Assembly: GCF_023145695.1 (NCBI RefSeq)
Contig: NZ_JAJHVV010000001.1
Span: forward strand, 372,001 to 436,000
Direction: 5' to 3'
Source of the DNA: Vibrio amylolyticus
GTDB taxonomy: Bacteria; Pseudomonadota; Gammaproteobacteria; Enterobacterales; Vibrionaceae
Length of the DNA stretch: 64,000 nucleotides
A program made the translations under genes and the position numbers. This document shows positions 28,153 to 36,683 of this stretch, piece after piece. The stretch's first letter is position 1, and the number at the start of each line of letters is the position of its first letter. The notes beneath the pieces are model-generated. The model saw only the letters and a program-made list of their open reading frames with translations, was not told the origin of the DNA and made no database searches.

Positions 28153-29973
28153 GTGAGAATAAGGAACATTAATCTATCTTTCATGGTCACCTTTGCCCTC
28201 ATTGCATCGATGGGTTCAACGACGGTTTGGGACACAGAAAAACAACGTATTTACGATTCTCATCAAGCACAACTGGATCGTTTCTCTGAATACATCTCGT
28301 CCAAGCTCGATAAATATACTCATATCCCCCAACTTCTTTCTAAAGACAGGGAACTTCAAGACGCGCTTATCTCACCCAATAACAGTGCTCAAATTGACAT
28401 CACTAATCGCTATTTAGAACAGGTTAATAGTGTCATTCAAGCCGCCGACACCTATTTATTAGATCGAAATGGAACCACGATAGCGTCTAGTAACTGGAAC
28501 ATATCACGCTCTTTTGTGGGGCGGAACTTTGCATGGCGACCTTACTTTCAAGAAGCAATGGAAGGAGAGACAAGTCAGTACTTTGCGCTCGGCTCAACAT
28601 CGGGGCAACGTGGCTACTACTACTCTTACCCCATTATTGTCGCCGCCGAGGTTATTGGTGTCGCGGTGGTTAAAATGGACTTATCTTTAATTGAAGAGAG
28701 TTGGCGAGGAAAAGACAATTTCTTTGTGGTCACTGACCCTGACAACGTTGTGTTTATGTCGAATCAGCCAAGCTGGTTATTTAAAAGCCTAACGACGTTA
28801 AGTGACGCGCAGCGGAATCGTATCAAAAACAGTCGACAGTACCTTGATACCGTTATACGTTCACTTGGATTCCAAGATGAATCTACTAATACTGAAAGCA
28901 TACTAACGACCCCACATAAAACGGGTTTGCTGTCCGATTATCTTGTCTCATCTCGAACACTAGGAACGTTGCCATTAACAATCAAAGTTCTTACGTCTCA
29001 GCGTCAACTCGTATGGAGTTCAACTGGCTTTATTACCGTGCTGACTTTGATTTTTTGTATCGCCTATCTAGCCACTTTATTGGTTTACAATCGACGTCAA
29101 AAGCACAGACAACTCGAACAATTACAGAATGAAGCAAAGCAAAAACTAGAATTTCAAGTCATGACTCGCACCTCTGAGCTACAAGCGGAAATAGGCGAGA
29201 GAGTCAAAACAGAAAAAGTACTCAGACACACCCAAGAAGAGCTGATTCAAGCAGCGAAACTTGCCGTATTGGGCCAAATGTCTGCCAGTATCAGTCACGA
29301 GCTCAACAATCCTCTAGCAGCCATACGTAGCTTTGCAGACAACGGACGCCGATTTTTGACCAAAGAGAAGCTCGACAGAGTAGATGACAACCTATCTCGC
29401 ATATCCGCTTTGACAGAGCGAATGGCTAAGATTAGCGATCAACTGCGATCTTTTGCCCGAAAGAGTGATCAAAGTGAGCAATCTCTGGCCTCTATACAAC
29501 CTGTTCTTGATGCCTCCATTGAACTTATGGCCCCACAGATTAAATCCAATATGATCACGCTGTCAAAGACCCTTTCTCCTGACATTCCGAAGGTGACCAT
29601 AAACTCAATTCAACTTGAACAAGTGCTCGTTAACCTATTAACCAATGCTGTCCAAGCCTTAGAGGGGCGAGAAGATAAAGTGATTCTCTTAAACACAGTA
29701 GCAACTCAGCGTCACTTGATCATGACAATAGAAGACAATGGTCTAGGCATTAAAAAGCATCAGGCTCAACAGCTCTTTGAACCGTTTTATACCACTAAGA
29801 AAAACGGCCTTGGTTTAGGCTTGTCCATTTCCAATCAGATAATCCAAGCCATGAATGGCACTCTTAGCTATTGTGACTCCCAATTAGGGGGCGCTTGCTT
29901 CACGATTCAACTCCCTGTGCCAGATACAGAAGAAATACCTAACGATTCAAATGAAAGGAATTCGAATGAGTGA
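28153..29973 (+). CDS. dctB: C4-dicarboxylate sensor histidine kinase DctB
   Basis: Membrane kinase that senses C4-dicarboxylates and phosphorylates DctD. The protein (~606 aa) has a first membrane segment near residues 10-25 and a periplasmic double-PAS/Cache region (TYLLDRNGTTIASSNWN; FAWRPYFQEAMEGETSQYFA; YYYSYPIIVAAEVIGVAVVK). A second membrane segment (STGFITVLTLIFCIAYLATL), a coiled coil, the H-box SASISHELNNPLAAIRSFAD and an HATPase domain (NLLTNAVQAL, EDNGLGI, GLGLGLSIS) follow. The GTG at 28153 is chosen because AAGGA lies 8 nt upstream; an in-frame ATG at 28144 and a TTG at 28093 lack well-placed ribosome sites. It overlaps dctD by 8 nt. Confidence 0.9.
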   Translation: MRIRNINLSFMVTFALIASMGSTTVWDTEKQRIYDSHQAQLDRFSEYISSKLDKYTHIPQLLSKDRELQDALISPNNSAQIDITNRYLEQVNSVIQAADTYLLDRNGTTIASSNWNISRSFVGRNFAWRPYFQEAMEGETSQYFALGSTSGQRGYYYSYPIIVAAEVIGVAVVKMDLSLIEESWRGKDNFFVVTDPDNVVFMSNQPSWLFKSLTTLSDAQRNRIKNSRQYLDTVIRSLGFQDESTNTESILTTPHKTGLLSDYLVSSRTLGTLPLTIKVLTSQRQLVWSSTGFITVLTLIFCIAYLATLLVYNRRQKHRQLEQLQNEAKQKLEFQVMTRTSELQAEIGERVKTEKVLRHTQEELIQAAKLAVLGQMSASISHELNNPLAAIRSFADNGRRFLTKEKLDRVDDNLSRISALTERMAKISDQLRSFARKSDQSEQSLASIQPVLDASIELMAPQIKSNMITLSKTLSPDIPKVTINSIQLEQVLVNLLTNAVQALEGREDKVILLNTVATQRHLIMTIEDNGLGIKKHQAQQLFEPFYTTKKNGLGLGLSISNQIIQAMNGTLSYCDSQLGGACFTIQLPVPDTEEIPNDSNERNSNE

Positions 29974-31306
29974 CGTCTATTTTATTGATGATGAAATCGA
30001 TATTCGTACCGCAATTGAACAAAGCTTCGAGCTAGAGGATATAAATGCTCGTTTTTTTCCATCAGCCGAAGAAGCTTTACTAGCAATTAAAGAGGAAGGT
30101 GCCCCAAAAGTCATTGTCAGTGATATCTGTTTACCTGGTATCTCGGGGGAGAATTTACTCTCAACAGTACTAAAGCAGCACTCAGATGTTCCTGTTATCC
30201 TCATTACCGGTCATGGAGATATCTCAATGGCCGTCGCCGCAATACAAAATGGGGCTTACGATTTTATCGAAAAACCCTTCTCTCCATCCAGACTGATAGA
30301 GACGATTAATAGAGCGATCGATAAACGCAATCTCACCCTAGAAAATGAAGCGTTGAAGCGGACGCTTAAGGCAAGTCAGACCTTAGGTCCACGCATAATT
30401 GGTGAAACACAAGCAATAAAGGCACTCAGAGAAACAATCAGTCACATCGCCAATACACAGGCCGATATTTTACTCTTTGGTGAAACCGGCACGGGTAAAG
30501 AGCTTATCGCTCGCTCTTTGCACGAGCAAAGTGACAGAAGAGAAGAAAACTTTGTCGCCATTAACTGCGGGGCGGTACCAGAGAACCTTATCGAAAGTGA
30601 GCTTTACGGTCACGAAAAAGGCGCGTTTACTGGTGCAGAAGCGCTGCGAGTTGGTAAACTCGAACACGCCCAAGGTGGAACACTATTTCTAGATGAAATC
30701 GAATCGATGCCGATGCAAGCCCAGATTAAACTATTACGCGTTTTACAAGAGCGGCAATTTGAGCGTGTTGGATCCAATACTCTTCATGGACTCAACATCC
30801 GTGTCATAGCCGCAACGAAAGTGGATTTAAAACTGGCTGCAAAGGAAGGGACATTTCGAGAAGATCTCTATTACCGCCTCAACGTTGTGACTCTCGACTT
30901 ACCGCCATTAAGAGAAAGAAAAGAGGATATCCCAACTCTCTTTCACCACTTTCTGTTGGTCGCTGCTGCCCGCTTTGGCAAAGCTGCCACAACGTTACCC
31001 AATTCAGAACTTGCAAAAATTCTATCCCACAATTGGCCTGGTAATGTAAGGGAGCTTAGGAATGCCGCTGAGAGATTTGTCTTATTAGGGCAGCTTGGGC
31101 ACTTAGGGGAAGCGCCCATTGATGTGGACGCGAACTGCTCATTATCACAGCAAGTTAGTGAATTCGAAAAGGGAGTGATTGAGCAAACTCTGATTCAAAC
31201 CAATGGCAGTATCAAAGAGACCATGGTGTTACTAGAACTGCCAAGAAAAACACTCTACGACAAAATGCAGCGATACCAGCTTGTTAAAGAAGAATATAAA
31301 CCCTAA
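29966..31306 (+). CDS. dctD: C4-dicarboxylate response regulator DctD (sigma-54 activator)
   Basis: NtrC-family activator that drives sigma-54 transcription of the dicarboxylate transporter. The 446-aa protein has a receiver domain (phospho-acceptor Asp near residue 53 in [24 protein letters not shown]). The AAA+ domain has Walker [14 protein letters not shown], the sigma-54 contact motif GAFTGA and Walker [14 protein letters not shown] Fis-type HTH ends the protein ([20 protein letters not shown]). The start at 29966 follows AAAGGA by 6 nt and overlaps the dctB stop; an in-frame ATG 15 nt earlier is less likely. Probable targets are the palindromes upstream of dctP. Confidence 0.92.
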   Translation: MSDVYFIDDEIDIRTAIEQSFELEDINARFFPSAEEALLAIKEEGAPKVIVSDICLPGISGENLLSTVLKQHSDVPVILITGHGDISMAVAAIQNGAYDFIEKPFSPSRLIETINRAIDKRNLTLENEALKRTLKASQTLGPRIIGETQAIKALRETISHIANTQADILLFGETGTGKELIARSLHEQSDRREENFVAINCGAVPENLIESELYGHEKGAFTGAEALRVGKLEHAQGGTLFLDEIESMPMQAQIKLLRVLQERQFERVGSNTLHGLNIRVIAATKVDLKLAAKEGTFREDLYYRLNVVTLDLPPLRERKEDIPTLFHHFLLVAAARFGKAATTLPNSELAKILSHNWPGNVRELRNAAERFVLLGQLGHLGEAPIDVDANCSLSQQVSEFEKGVIEQTLIQTNGSIKETMVLLELPRKTLYDKMQRYQLVKEEYKP

Positions 31307-31403
31307 CTGAAGAACCCCAGTAAACGTCATAAAATGGAATAATCGATATTCCAAACATTGCCTCCTCAAGACCCTAAATAAACACTATGATCTGTAACAT
31401 AAA

Positions 31404-31437
31404 CAGCCCTGTTCACTTCGGAGCAGGGCTGCTTTTT
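31404..31437 (+). terminator. Terminator of dctBD
   Basis: Perfect 8-bp stem CAGCCCTG / CAGGGCTG, 12-nt loop, followed by CTTTTT on the plus strand, about 100 nt after the dctD stop codon and facing the convergent dctM. Confidence 0.88.
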
Positions 31438-31503
31438 CAGTTTGAGAATGGCTATCTAGGTGCATAATGATAGAAAAATAAACCTCTGTGCACTTAGAAC
31501 CCT

Positions 31504-32865
31504 CTATTTAGTTATAATTTCAGGCCCCATTAATGTGGTTGGCAGCCATGTCGACACCCATGGCACGTAAGTTACAATGATTAGGAATAAGAACATCACG
31601 CCTACCCATGGCAATGCGGCTTTCACCACATTCATCATCGACATCTTCGCCACCCCCGCAGTCACAAACAGGTTAAGCCCAACAGGCGGCGTTATCATCC
31701 CAATTTCCATATTCACGACCATCATTATCCCTAAATGAATGGGGTCGATACCCAGTGCAATCGCTATTGGGAAGACCAATGGTGCAACAATGATTAATAA
31801 ACCTGATGGTTCCATGAACTGACCGCCAATTAACAATAGAACGTTAACCACAATCAGGAATGCTATTGGCCCAAGACCCGCAGAAAGCATCGACTCTGTG
31901 ATCATTTGCGGAATACGTTCTTCAGTAAGTACATGCTTTAGAATCAGTGCATTCGCAATGATAAACAGCAGCATAATCGTCAGTTTTCCCGCTTCATAAA
32001 GCGTATGTTTTGTGTCTTTATGGACTAAAGTTTCAACTGCTTTTACCAATACAGGCTTAGTATTATTCTTATCTGCAAACGGCCCCATGTCTTTGTATAT
32101 AAAGTTTGCGATAAAGAACGCATACACAGCAGCGACCGCTGCCGCCTCTGTTGGAGTAAAGATACCACCATAAATCCCGCCAAGAATAATGACGATCAAT
32201 AACAATCCCCAACTCGCATCTTTCGCTGCTGCAAATGTTTCGCCCCAGCCAACAAAAGGCTGAGCAGGTATTTTTTTAACGCAAGCGGTGATGTAGATAG
32301 CGATCATTAACATTACACCAGCGAGTAAGCCTGGAATGACCCCTCCCAGGAACATTCTTCCTACTGACACATCGGTCGCTGCGGCGTACACCACCATCAC
32401 AATCGACGGTGGGATCAAAATACCTAATGTACCTGCATTACAAATAACACCTGCGGCAAATTCCTTGGTATAGCCATTTTTCACCATACCTGCGATGACA
32501 ATACTACCAATCGCGACGACAGTCGCTGGCGAAGACCCAGAAAGCGCAGCAAACATCATACAAGCGACAACAGATGCCATCGCTAAACCACCACGAAACC
32601 AACCCACCATTGCGATAGCAAAACGGATGATTCTCTTCGCGACCCCCCCCGTTGACATAAAGCTCGAAGCTAAAATGAAAAACGGAATAGCAAGTAGTGT
32701 GTAGTGACCGGCAAAGGCATTAAATAACGTCTGGGCAACCGACGCCAGTGAGGCATCAGAGTGCATCAACAAGAAAAGGATGCTCGATAAGCCCAAGGAA
32801 ATTGCGATTGGCACACCGATCAGCATAAACGCAATTACCATTAAAAATAGAAATAACATGGCCAT
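31504..32865 (-). CDS. dctM: TRAP transporter large permease DctM
   Basis: Large membrane subunit of a tripartite (TRAP) Na+-coupled importer for succinate, fumarate and malate. The 453-aa protein has about 12 membrane segments and family motifs: FLMVIAFMLIGVPIAISLGL at the N-terminus, SGSSPATVVAIGSIVIAGMV, GILIPPSIVMVVYAAATDVS and the C-terminal NMEIGMITPPVGLNLFVTAG. It is 3 nt downstream of dctQ. A run of eight G (coding strand; 32643-32650) lies within the STGGVAK codons and could be a slippage site. Confidence 0.95.
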   Translation of the reverse strand: MAMLFLFLMVIAFMLIGVPIAISLGLSSILFLLMHSDASLASVAQTLFNAFAGHYTLLAIPFFILASSFMSTGGVAKRIIRFAIAMVGWFRGGLAMASVVACMMFAALSGSSPATVVAIGSIVIAGMVKNGYTKEFAAGVICNAGTLGILIPPSIVMVVYAAATDVSVGRMFLGGVIPGLLAGVMLMIAIYITACVKKIPAQPFVGWGETFAAAKDASWGLLLIVIILGGIYGGIFTPTEAAAVAAVYAFFIANFIYKDMGPFADKNNTKPVLVKAVETLVHKDTKHTLYEAGKLTIMLLFIIANALILKHVLTEERIPQMITESMLSAGLGPIAFLIVVNVLLLIGGQFMEPSGLLIIVAPLVFPIAIALGIDPIHLGIMMVVNMEIGMITPPVGLNLFVTAGVAKMSMMNVVKAALPWVGVMFLFLIIVTYVPWVSTWLPTTLMGPEIITK

Positions 32866-32868
32866 GGA

Positions 32869-33606
32869 TCAGTCTTCCTTCCCGTTAGGTTTTGTCTCAG
32901 ATTGTGATTGGCTTTTCGAATCAAGGGGCGCAGTGGCCATTTCATCACTGCCTGCGAGTACATCCGCCTTCAACGCTTCGAGATCTTCTTCGGCTTCGTG
33001 ACCGGCGATCATGCGATCTAAATCTCCAGTTAAGATTTGATAAGCAATTTGGATGAACCTAAATGTGAGTAACGCCATCCCAATCGGTAACGCCATGTAA
33101 GGGATAAATCTAGGAAGCTTTTCATACCGCTCCCCTTCATTTAGCCAGTCTGAGAGAAACTGCAGTATTTCAGGCATTGGAATATCATCGGTTTCATACC
33201 ACGCTCGTTCCGTAGCAAACGGATACCAGTAATTCCATGAACCGATAAGTAGCAAAATAGAAAAAGCGAGACAGCTAACCACGGCGATGACGGCGTACAC
33301 TTTTCTCAGCTTTTCAGGGGCCATATTGATGACGACATCAACCCCAATATGAAAATGCTTTTTAACGCCATAGGAAGCGCCAACGAGCACCATCCATGCG
33401 AACATGAATACGGTGAGTTCCAGTGCCCATAAAATGTTGTCGTTAAAGGCGTATCGAAACACGACATTAGCAAAGGTGAGCAATGTCATTGCTCCAAGAA
33501 AAAAAGCAATAAGTGACTCTTCAATTATGTCGGTCACTTTACCGATTTTTTGTAGCCGAGTCGGTTCTACGAAATTAGTCTGTTCCATGAGATTGTTCAG
33601 TTCCAT
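32869..33606 (-). CDS. dctQ: TRAP transporter small permease DctQ
   Basis: Small four-helix membrane subunit that pairs with DctM. Membrane segments are at about 30-50, 60-80, 100-125 and 165-185 (SLIAFFLGAMTLLTFANVVF; ALELTVFMFAWMVLVGASYG with the GVKKHFHIGVDVVI motif). The protein is long for DctQ because of an acidic/serine-rich cytoplasmic tail (GHEAEEDLEALKADVLAG...). Start choice is uncertain: ATG at 33606 is used, but ATG at 33588 or GTG at 33630 are in frame. None has a clear ribosome site, and the first two sit in an 18-bp direct repeat of CTCATGGAAC. Confidence 0.9.
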   Translation of the reverse strand: MELNNLMEQTNFVEPTRLQKIGKVTDIIEESLIAFFLGAMTLLTFANVVFRYAFNDNILWALELTVFMFAWMVLVGASYGVKKHFHIGVDVVINMAPEKLRKVYAVIAVVSCLAFSILLLIGSWNYWYPFATERAWYETDDIPMPEILQFLSDWLNEGERYEKLPRFIPYMALPIGMALLTFRFIQIAYQILTGDLDRMIAGHEAEEDLEALKADVLAGSDEMATAPLDSKSQSQSETKPNGKED

Positions 33607-33653
33607 GAGATAAGGACATACACTCGCCACGCATAAACTCGCGGCAAGAAAAA

Positions 33654-33676
33654 GCGCCTACGACAATCGCAGGCGC
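33654..33676 (-). terminator. Stem-loop attenuator between dctP and dctQM
   Basis: Stem GCGCCT / AGGCGC extended after one mismatch by CG/CG, followed on the minus strand by TTTTTCTT. It lies 7 nt after the dctP stop codon and upstream of dctQ, and would lower permease expression relative to the binding protein. Confidence 0.82.
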
Positions 33677-33682
33677 AAAAGT

Positions 33683-34678
33683 TTAGTTATTTGATGCTAA
33701 AGCGGCTTCAATAAGATCAGAACCGATGTCCTTCTCAAATTTCTTCCACACAGGCTTAAGCGCAGTCACCCACTCTTGGCGTTGGCTGTCGGATAACGTA
33801 CGAACTTCCCCACCCGCTTCGATGATGTTGTTCTTATTTGCTAGGTTCACTTCAGAAGACTTCGCGTTACGAGTTGCTGTCACTTCCTGAATAATCGTAC
33901 CTAACTGGTCACGAACATCGTCTGGTAGACCTTTCCAAAAATCATTAGAAGTTACGACTAGATAATCTAAAATACCGTGATTGGTCTCAGTAACACCGTC
34001 TTGTACTTCAAAGAATTTCTTACCGTAGATGTTAGACCAAGTGTTCTCTTGACCATCGATAACTTTAGTCTGTAGGCCGCCATACACTTCTTTAAAGGAC
34101 ATTTTCTGAGGGTTTGCACCTAACTGTTCAAACTGAGCAACCAACACGTCAGAAGCCTGTACGCGGAACTTAAGGCCCTCCGCATCCTGAGGTAATGTTA
34201 ATGGCTTATTCGCCGACATCTGCTTCATACCGTTATGCCAAAACGCCAAACCTTGAAGACCACGACGTTGCATCGCATTCTTCAGCTTGTCACCCGATTC
34301 TGAGTTTTGAAAACGATCAACCGCTTCGACGTCTTCAAATAGGAACGGCAGGTCGAAAATGCGGAATTTCTTCGTGAATTTTTCAAACTTAGACAAAGAG
34401 GGAGCCGCTAATTGAACATCCCCATTCAGCATTGCTTCTAACACTTTGTTGTCATCATAAAGTGTCGAGTTAGGGAATACCTGCATGCAAGCTTTGCCAT
34501 TCATCTCCGTGTTTACACGCTCTTCTAGCAATGAAGCCGCAATCCCTTTCGGGTGCTTGTCTGTATTGGTTACGTGACTGAATTTGATCACGATTTCGCC
34601 TGGGTCACAATTCGCAGCAGCATTAAAACTTGTCATCGCCAGAACAGATACAGACAGTAGGGTAAGAGGTTTAAACAT
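33683..34678 (-). CDS. dctP: TRAP transporter C4-dicarboxylate-binding protein DctP
   Basis: Periplasmic receptor of the TRAP importer. The 331-aa protein has a signal peptide (MFKPLTLLSVSVLAMTSFNA, cleavage near ANCDPGEIV). DctP family sequence follows: IVIKFSHVTNTDKHPKGIAA, MQVFPNSTLYDDNKVLEAML, FRIFDLPFLFEDVEAVDRF, GLKFRVQASDVLVAQFEQLG with the substrate-anchoring arginine, and GQENTWSNIYGKKFFEVQDG. The ribosome site TAAGGAG precedes the ATG. Upstream are a sigma-54 promoter (34733-34748) and likely DctD sites (34838-34876). Confidence 0.95.
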   Translation of the reverse strand: MFKPLTLLSVSVLAMTSFNAAANCDPGEIVIKFSHVTNTDKHPKGIAASLLEERVNTEMNGKACMQVFPNSTLYDDNKVLEAMLNGDVQLAAPSLSKFEKFTKKFRIFDLPFLFEDVEAVDRFQNSESGDKLKNAMQRRGLQGLAFWHNGMKQMSANKPLTLPQDAEGLKFRVQASDVLVAQFEQLGANPQKMSFKEVYGGLQTKVIDGQENTWSNIYGKKFFEVQDGVTETNHGILDYLVVTSNDFWKGLPDDVRDQLGTIIQEVTATRNAKSSEVNLANKNNIIEAGGEVRTLSDSQRQEWVTALKPVWKKFEKDIGSDLIEAALASNN

Positions 34679-34732
34679 TATTATTCTCCTTAGTTATAAA
34701 CAGCGCCATCTATGGGCTGATATTTCTTAAAG

Positions 34733-34748
34733 AGCAATTAATAAGCCA
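34733..34748 (-). promoter_or_regulatory. Sigma-54 promoter of dctP
   Basis: Minus strand TGGCTTATTAATTGCT: the -24 GG and -12 GC doublets are spaced exactly as in the consensus TGGCAC-N5-TTGCW. Predicted start near 34722, giving a ~45-nt leader with TAAGGAG before dctP. The presence of the sigma-54 activator dctD in the same locus supports it. Confidence 0.85.
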
Positions 34749-34837
34749 GAGTTTAACATTTACGCTACAAGCGTTTAGCAATAACGGTTTGTTCACATTT
34801 AGGGGGGGAAGATCAGCAATCTGTAAATGACCAATAA

Positions 34838-34876
34838 CTCATTAAATGAGCGGGAAATGACCCATTTAAAATGGGT
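34838..34876. promoter_or_regulatory. Tandem palindromes, probable DctD upstream activating sites
   Basis: Two perfect inverted repeats share a YCATT-A/T-rich-AATGR core: CTCATT-A-AATGAG (34838-34850) and ACCCATTT-A-AAATGGGT (34860-34876). Their centres are 24 bp apart, and they lie about 120-150 bp upstream of the predicted dctP start. This is the geometry of paired NtrC-family enhancer sites. Binding by DctD is inferred. Confidence 0.7.
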
Positions 34877-34929
34877 ATATGGGGGAATAATGACACACAA
34901 CAAACAAGATGCTTCTGAAAAACAAAAAA

Positions 34930-34962
34930 GGTGAAAGCTGGGAAGGAGTATCAGCTTTCACC
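34930..34962 (-). terminator. Strong stem-loop with minus-strand T-run upstream of dctP
   Basis: Perfect 11-bp stem GGTGAAAGCTG / CAGCTTTCACC, 11-nt loop, followed on the minus strand by TTTTTTGTTTTTC. No gene ends close by on the minus strand; the nearest is the gts ATPase stop at 35566. It may insulate dctP from upstream transcription or end an unannotated transcript. Confidence 0.8.
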
Positions 34963-35392
34963 TAGTTCTGATGGATATTATGTTTATCTAATTACTTTTT
35001 GTTTTACTAATACCAGCCCAGATGAACGATCGGTTTCTCATTAAGTTGAAGAGTTTTCTTCATTTTGAACTGCTCTTTCAAGTTCAAACTGTGTTTTAAA
35101 ATCAAGAGAATCATTAAGAGAGCTGTAATCACCACCTTCCCTCCTTACAATATTTTTCGTTTACACGTTAACTTTCATGATGTTGCTCTACTCTTAGCAA
35201 CGCTAAATTGCGAATCGTTTCGTTTAACTTCTATGCATTTTCAATTGAATAATAACGTACAACCGTTTTGTTCATGCACCTTATAGTAATAGCACTATTT
35301 ACAGTTTTATCACTAGGATTATTTTGTCATTGCTCGATTAGCTTAACTTTAGAAAGGGAGAACATGGGTAAGCGTTGGGTAAGATTAAAAAT

Positions 35393-35496
35393 AAAGTGCA
35401 CCTTCATTCAAGTTCAATATAACTTGAATACTCCCCCGAATATTTGGTTATAACCCATTGAGGAATAGGTTATAACCCAAATTGAAGGTGCACTTT
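35393..35496 (-). repeat. 104-nt branched inverted-repeat element after the gts operon
   Basis: Outer arms are a perfect 14-bp inverted repeat (TGAAGGTGCACTTT on the right, its complement on the left). Inside are a 9-bp hairpin ATTCAAGTT / AACTTGAAT (35406-35429) and two copies of the self-complementary GGTTATAACC (around 35455 and 35473), which can pair with each other. The whole can fold as a three-way junction. On the minus strand the element ends in TTTATTTTTAATC, so it could serve as the terminator of the gts operon; a small mobile repeat is another option. Confidence 0.6.
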
Positions 35497-35565
35497 AGAA
35501 AGGAGGAAGGTCATTTAAAATTGACCAGCCTTCGTTGTAACTCTTTGTTTAGTTAATACGATGAC

Positions 35566-36678
35566 TTAAAAGTCGATTCGACACTCCGTATTGGCGTCAA
35601 AGAAGACTGCTTTAGAAAGGTCAAAGTGTAACGGAGCCGTTTGTCCAACCGTCACCTCAAATTCCGGCGATAGTCGACACGCTATCTCTTGATCATTGAC
35701 TTTGATCATTGCTATCGTATCTGGGCCTGTTGGCTCCAACACTTCCAGTTTCAAATCAAGCTTAGTCGACGCCGTAATGTCATCGCCTTGAGAATCGCTA
35801 ATGTGCTCTGGTCTTAGCCCTATCACAATCTCTTTTCCATCTTGTTCACGCATGGATTGTGGCAAACGAATATGATGCTCTTGGTCGTTGGAGCCCGTGA
35901 CACGAATGATAGGATTATCTTCACTATCTAAGTCCACGATTGTCTTAATAAAGTTCATTGATGGGGAGCCCATAAACCCTGCTACAAACATATTATTCGG
36001 TTTGTTGTAGATCTCTTTAGGCGTGCCTAGCTGTTGAAGCTCGCCATCTTTCATTACCGCGATTCTATCCGCCAATGTCATCGCTTCTATTTGGTCATGA
36101 GTAACGTACACGATGGTCGTATTGAGCTTTTGATGTAAGCGTTTAATTTGATGACGCATCTCAACGCGCAGTTTTGCATCGAGATTAGATAACGGTTCAT
36201 CAAATAGATACAACTTAGGTCTACGAGCCAGTGCGCGTCCCATTGCGACACGCTGTCGTTGACCACCAGATAGCTGCGAAGGCTTACGATCTAGAAGTTG
36301 TTCAATTTGAAGCATTTCCGCAACTCGATTCACTTCTGCATCAATCTTCACTTGCGGCATTTTTCGTATCTTCAAACCAAAAGCAATATTTCCACGAACC
36401 GTCATATTTGGGTACAAGGCATAAGATTGAAACACCATTGCGATATCACGATCTTTTGGCTCAACGGTTGCTACATCGGTACCATCAATAACGATCTCAC
36501 CTTCATTGATTCCTTCCAATCCAGCGATGGTATTCATTAATGTCGATTTACCACAACCAGAGGGACCAACTAAGATTAAGAACTCTCCTGAATCGATACT
36601 AATATCAATCCCTTTCAATGTTTCCTGGTCCGCTTTTGGGTAGGTTTTGCGGATCTGTTTCAGTTCTAGTGTTGCCAT
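35566..36678 (-). CDS. Sugar ABC transporter ATPase (GtsD/MalK/UgpC type)
   Basis: ATP-hydrolysing subunit of a carbohydrate importer. The 370-aa protein has Walker A VGPSGCGKSTLMN (~38), the signature LSGGQRQRVAMGRAL (~135), Walker B LYLFDEPLSNLDAKLR and the H-loop YVTHDQIEAMTLADRI. The C-terminal ~130 residues form the OB-type MalK regulatory domain (IGLRPEHIS). It is the last gene of the operon, 5 nt after the permease gene. Gene order and the binding protein point to a glucose/mannose-type (gts) system rather than maltose or glycerol phosphate. Confidence 0.9.
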   Translation of the reverse strand: MATLELKQIRKTYPKADQETLKGIDISIDSGEFLILVGPSGCGKSTLMNTIAGLEGINEGEIVIDGTDVATVEPKDRDIAMVFQSYALYPNMTVRGNIAFGLKIRKMPQVKIDAEVNRVAEMLQIEQLLDRKPSQLSGGQRQRVAMGRALARRPKLYLFDEPLSNLDAKLRVEMRHQIKRLHQKLNTTIVYVTHDQIEAMTLADRIAVMKDGELQQLGTPKEIYNKPNNMFVAGFMGSPSMNFIKTIVDLDSEDNPIIRVTGSNDQEHHIRLPQSMREQDGKEIVIGLRPEHISDSQGDDITASTKLDLKLEVLEPTGPDTIAMIKVNDQEIACRLSPEFEVTVGQTAPLHFDLSKAVFFDANTECRIDF

Positions 36679-36683
36679 AATAA

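Larger units (their letters stand above)
34679..35565. other. Intergenic region between dctP and the gts ATPase gene
   Basis: 887 bp with no supported gene. From left to right it holds the dctP leader and sigma-54 promoter, two palindromes likely to be DctD enhancer sites, a minus-strand terminator hairpin (34930-34962), about 400 bp of AT-rich sequence (35000-35390) in which nothing is recognised, and a 104-nt branched inverted-repeat element (35393-35496) just after the ATPase gene. Short open frames on the plus strand (35065-35286, 35268-35453) lack family features. Confidence 0.6.

Noticed and set aside
35065..35453. Two short plus-strand frames (73 and 61 codons) in the dctP-gts gap
   Set aside because: They overlap each other and the branched repeat element, lack recognisable motifs and have no ribosome site at their starts.
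35393..35496. Integron attC site
   Set aside because: Length and symmetry are suggestive, but the GTTRRRY and RYYYAAC core sites are not present at the ends and no integrase or cassette array is nearby.
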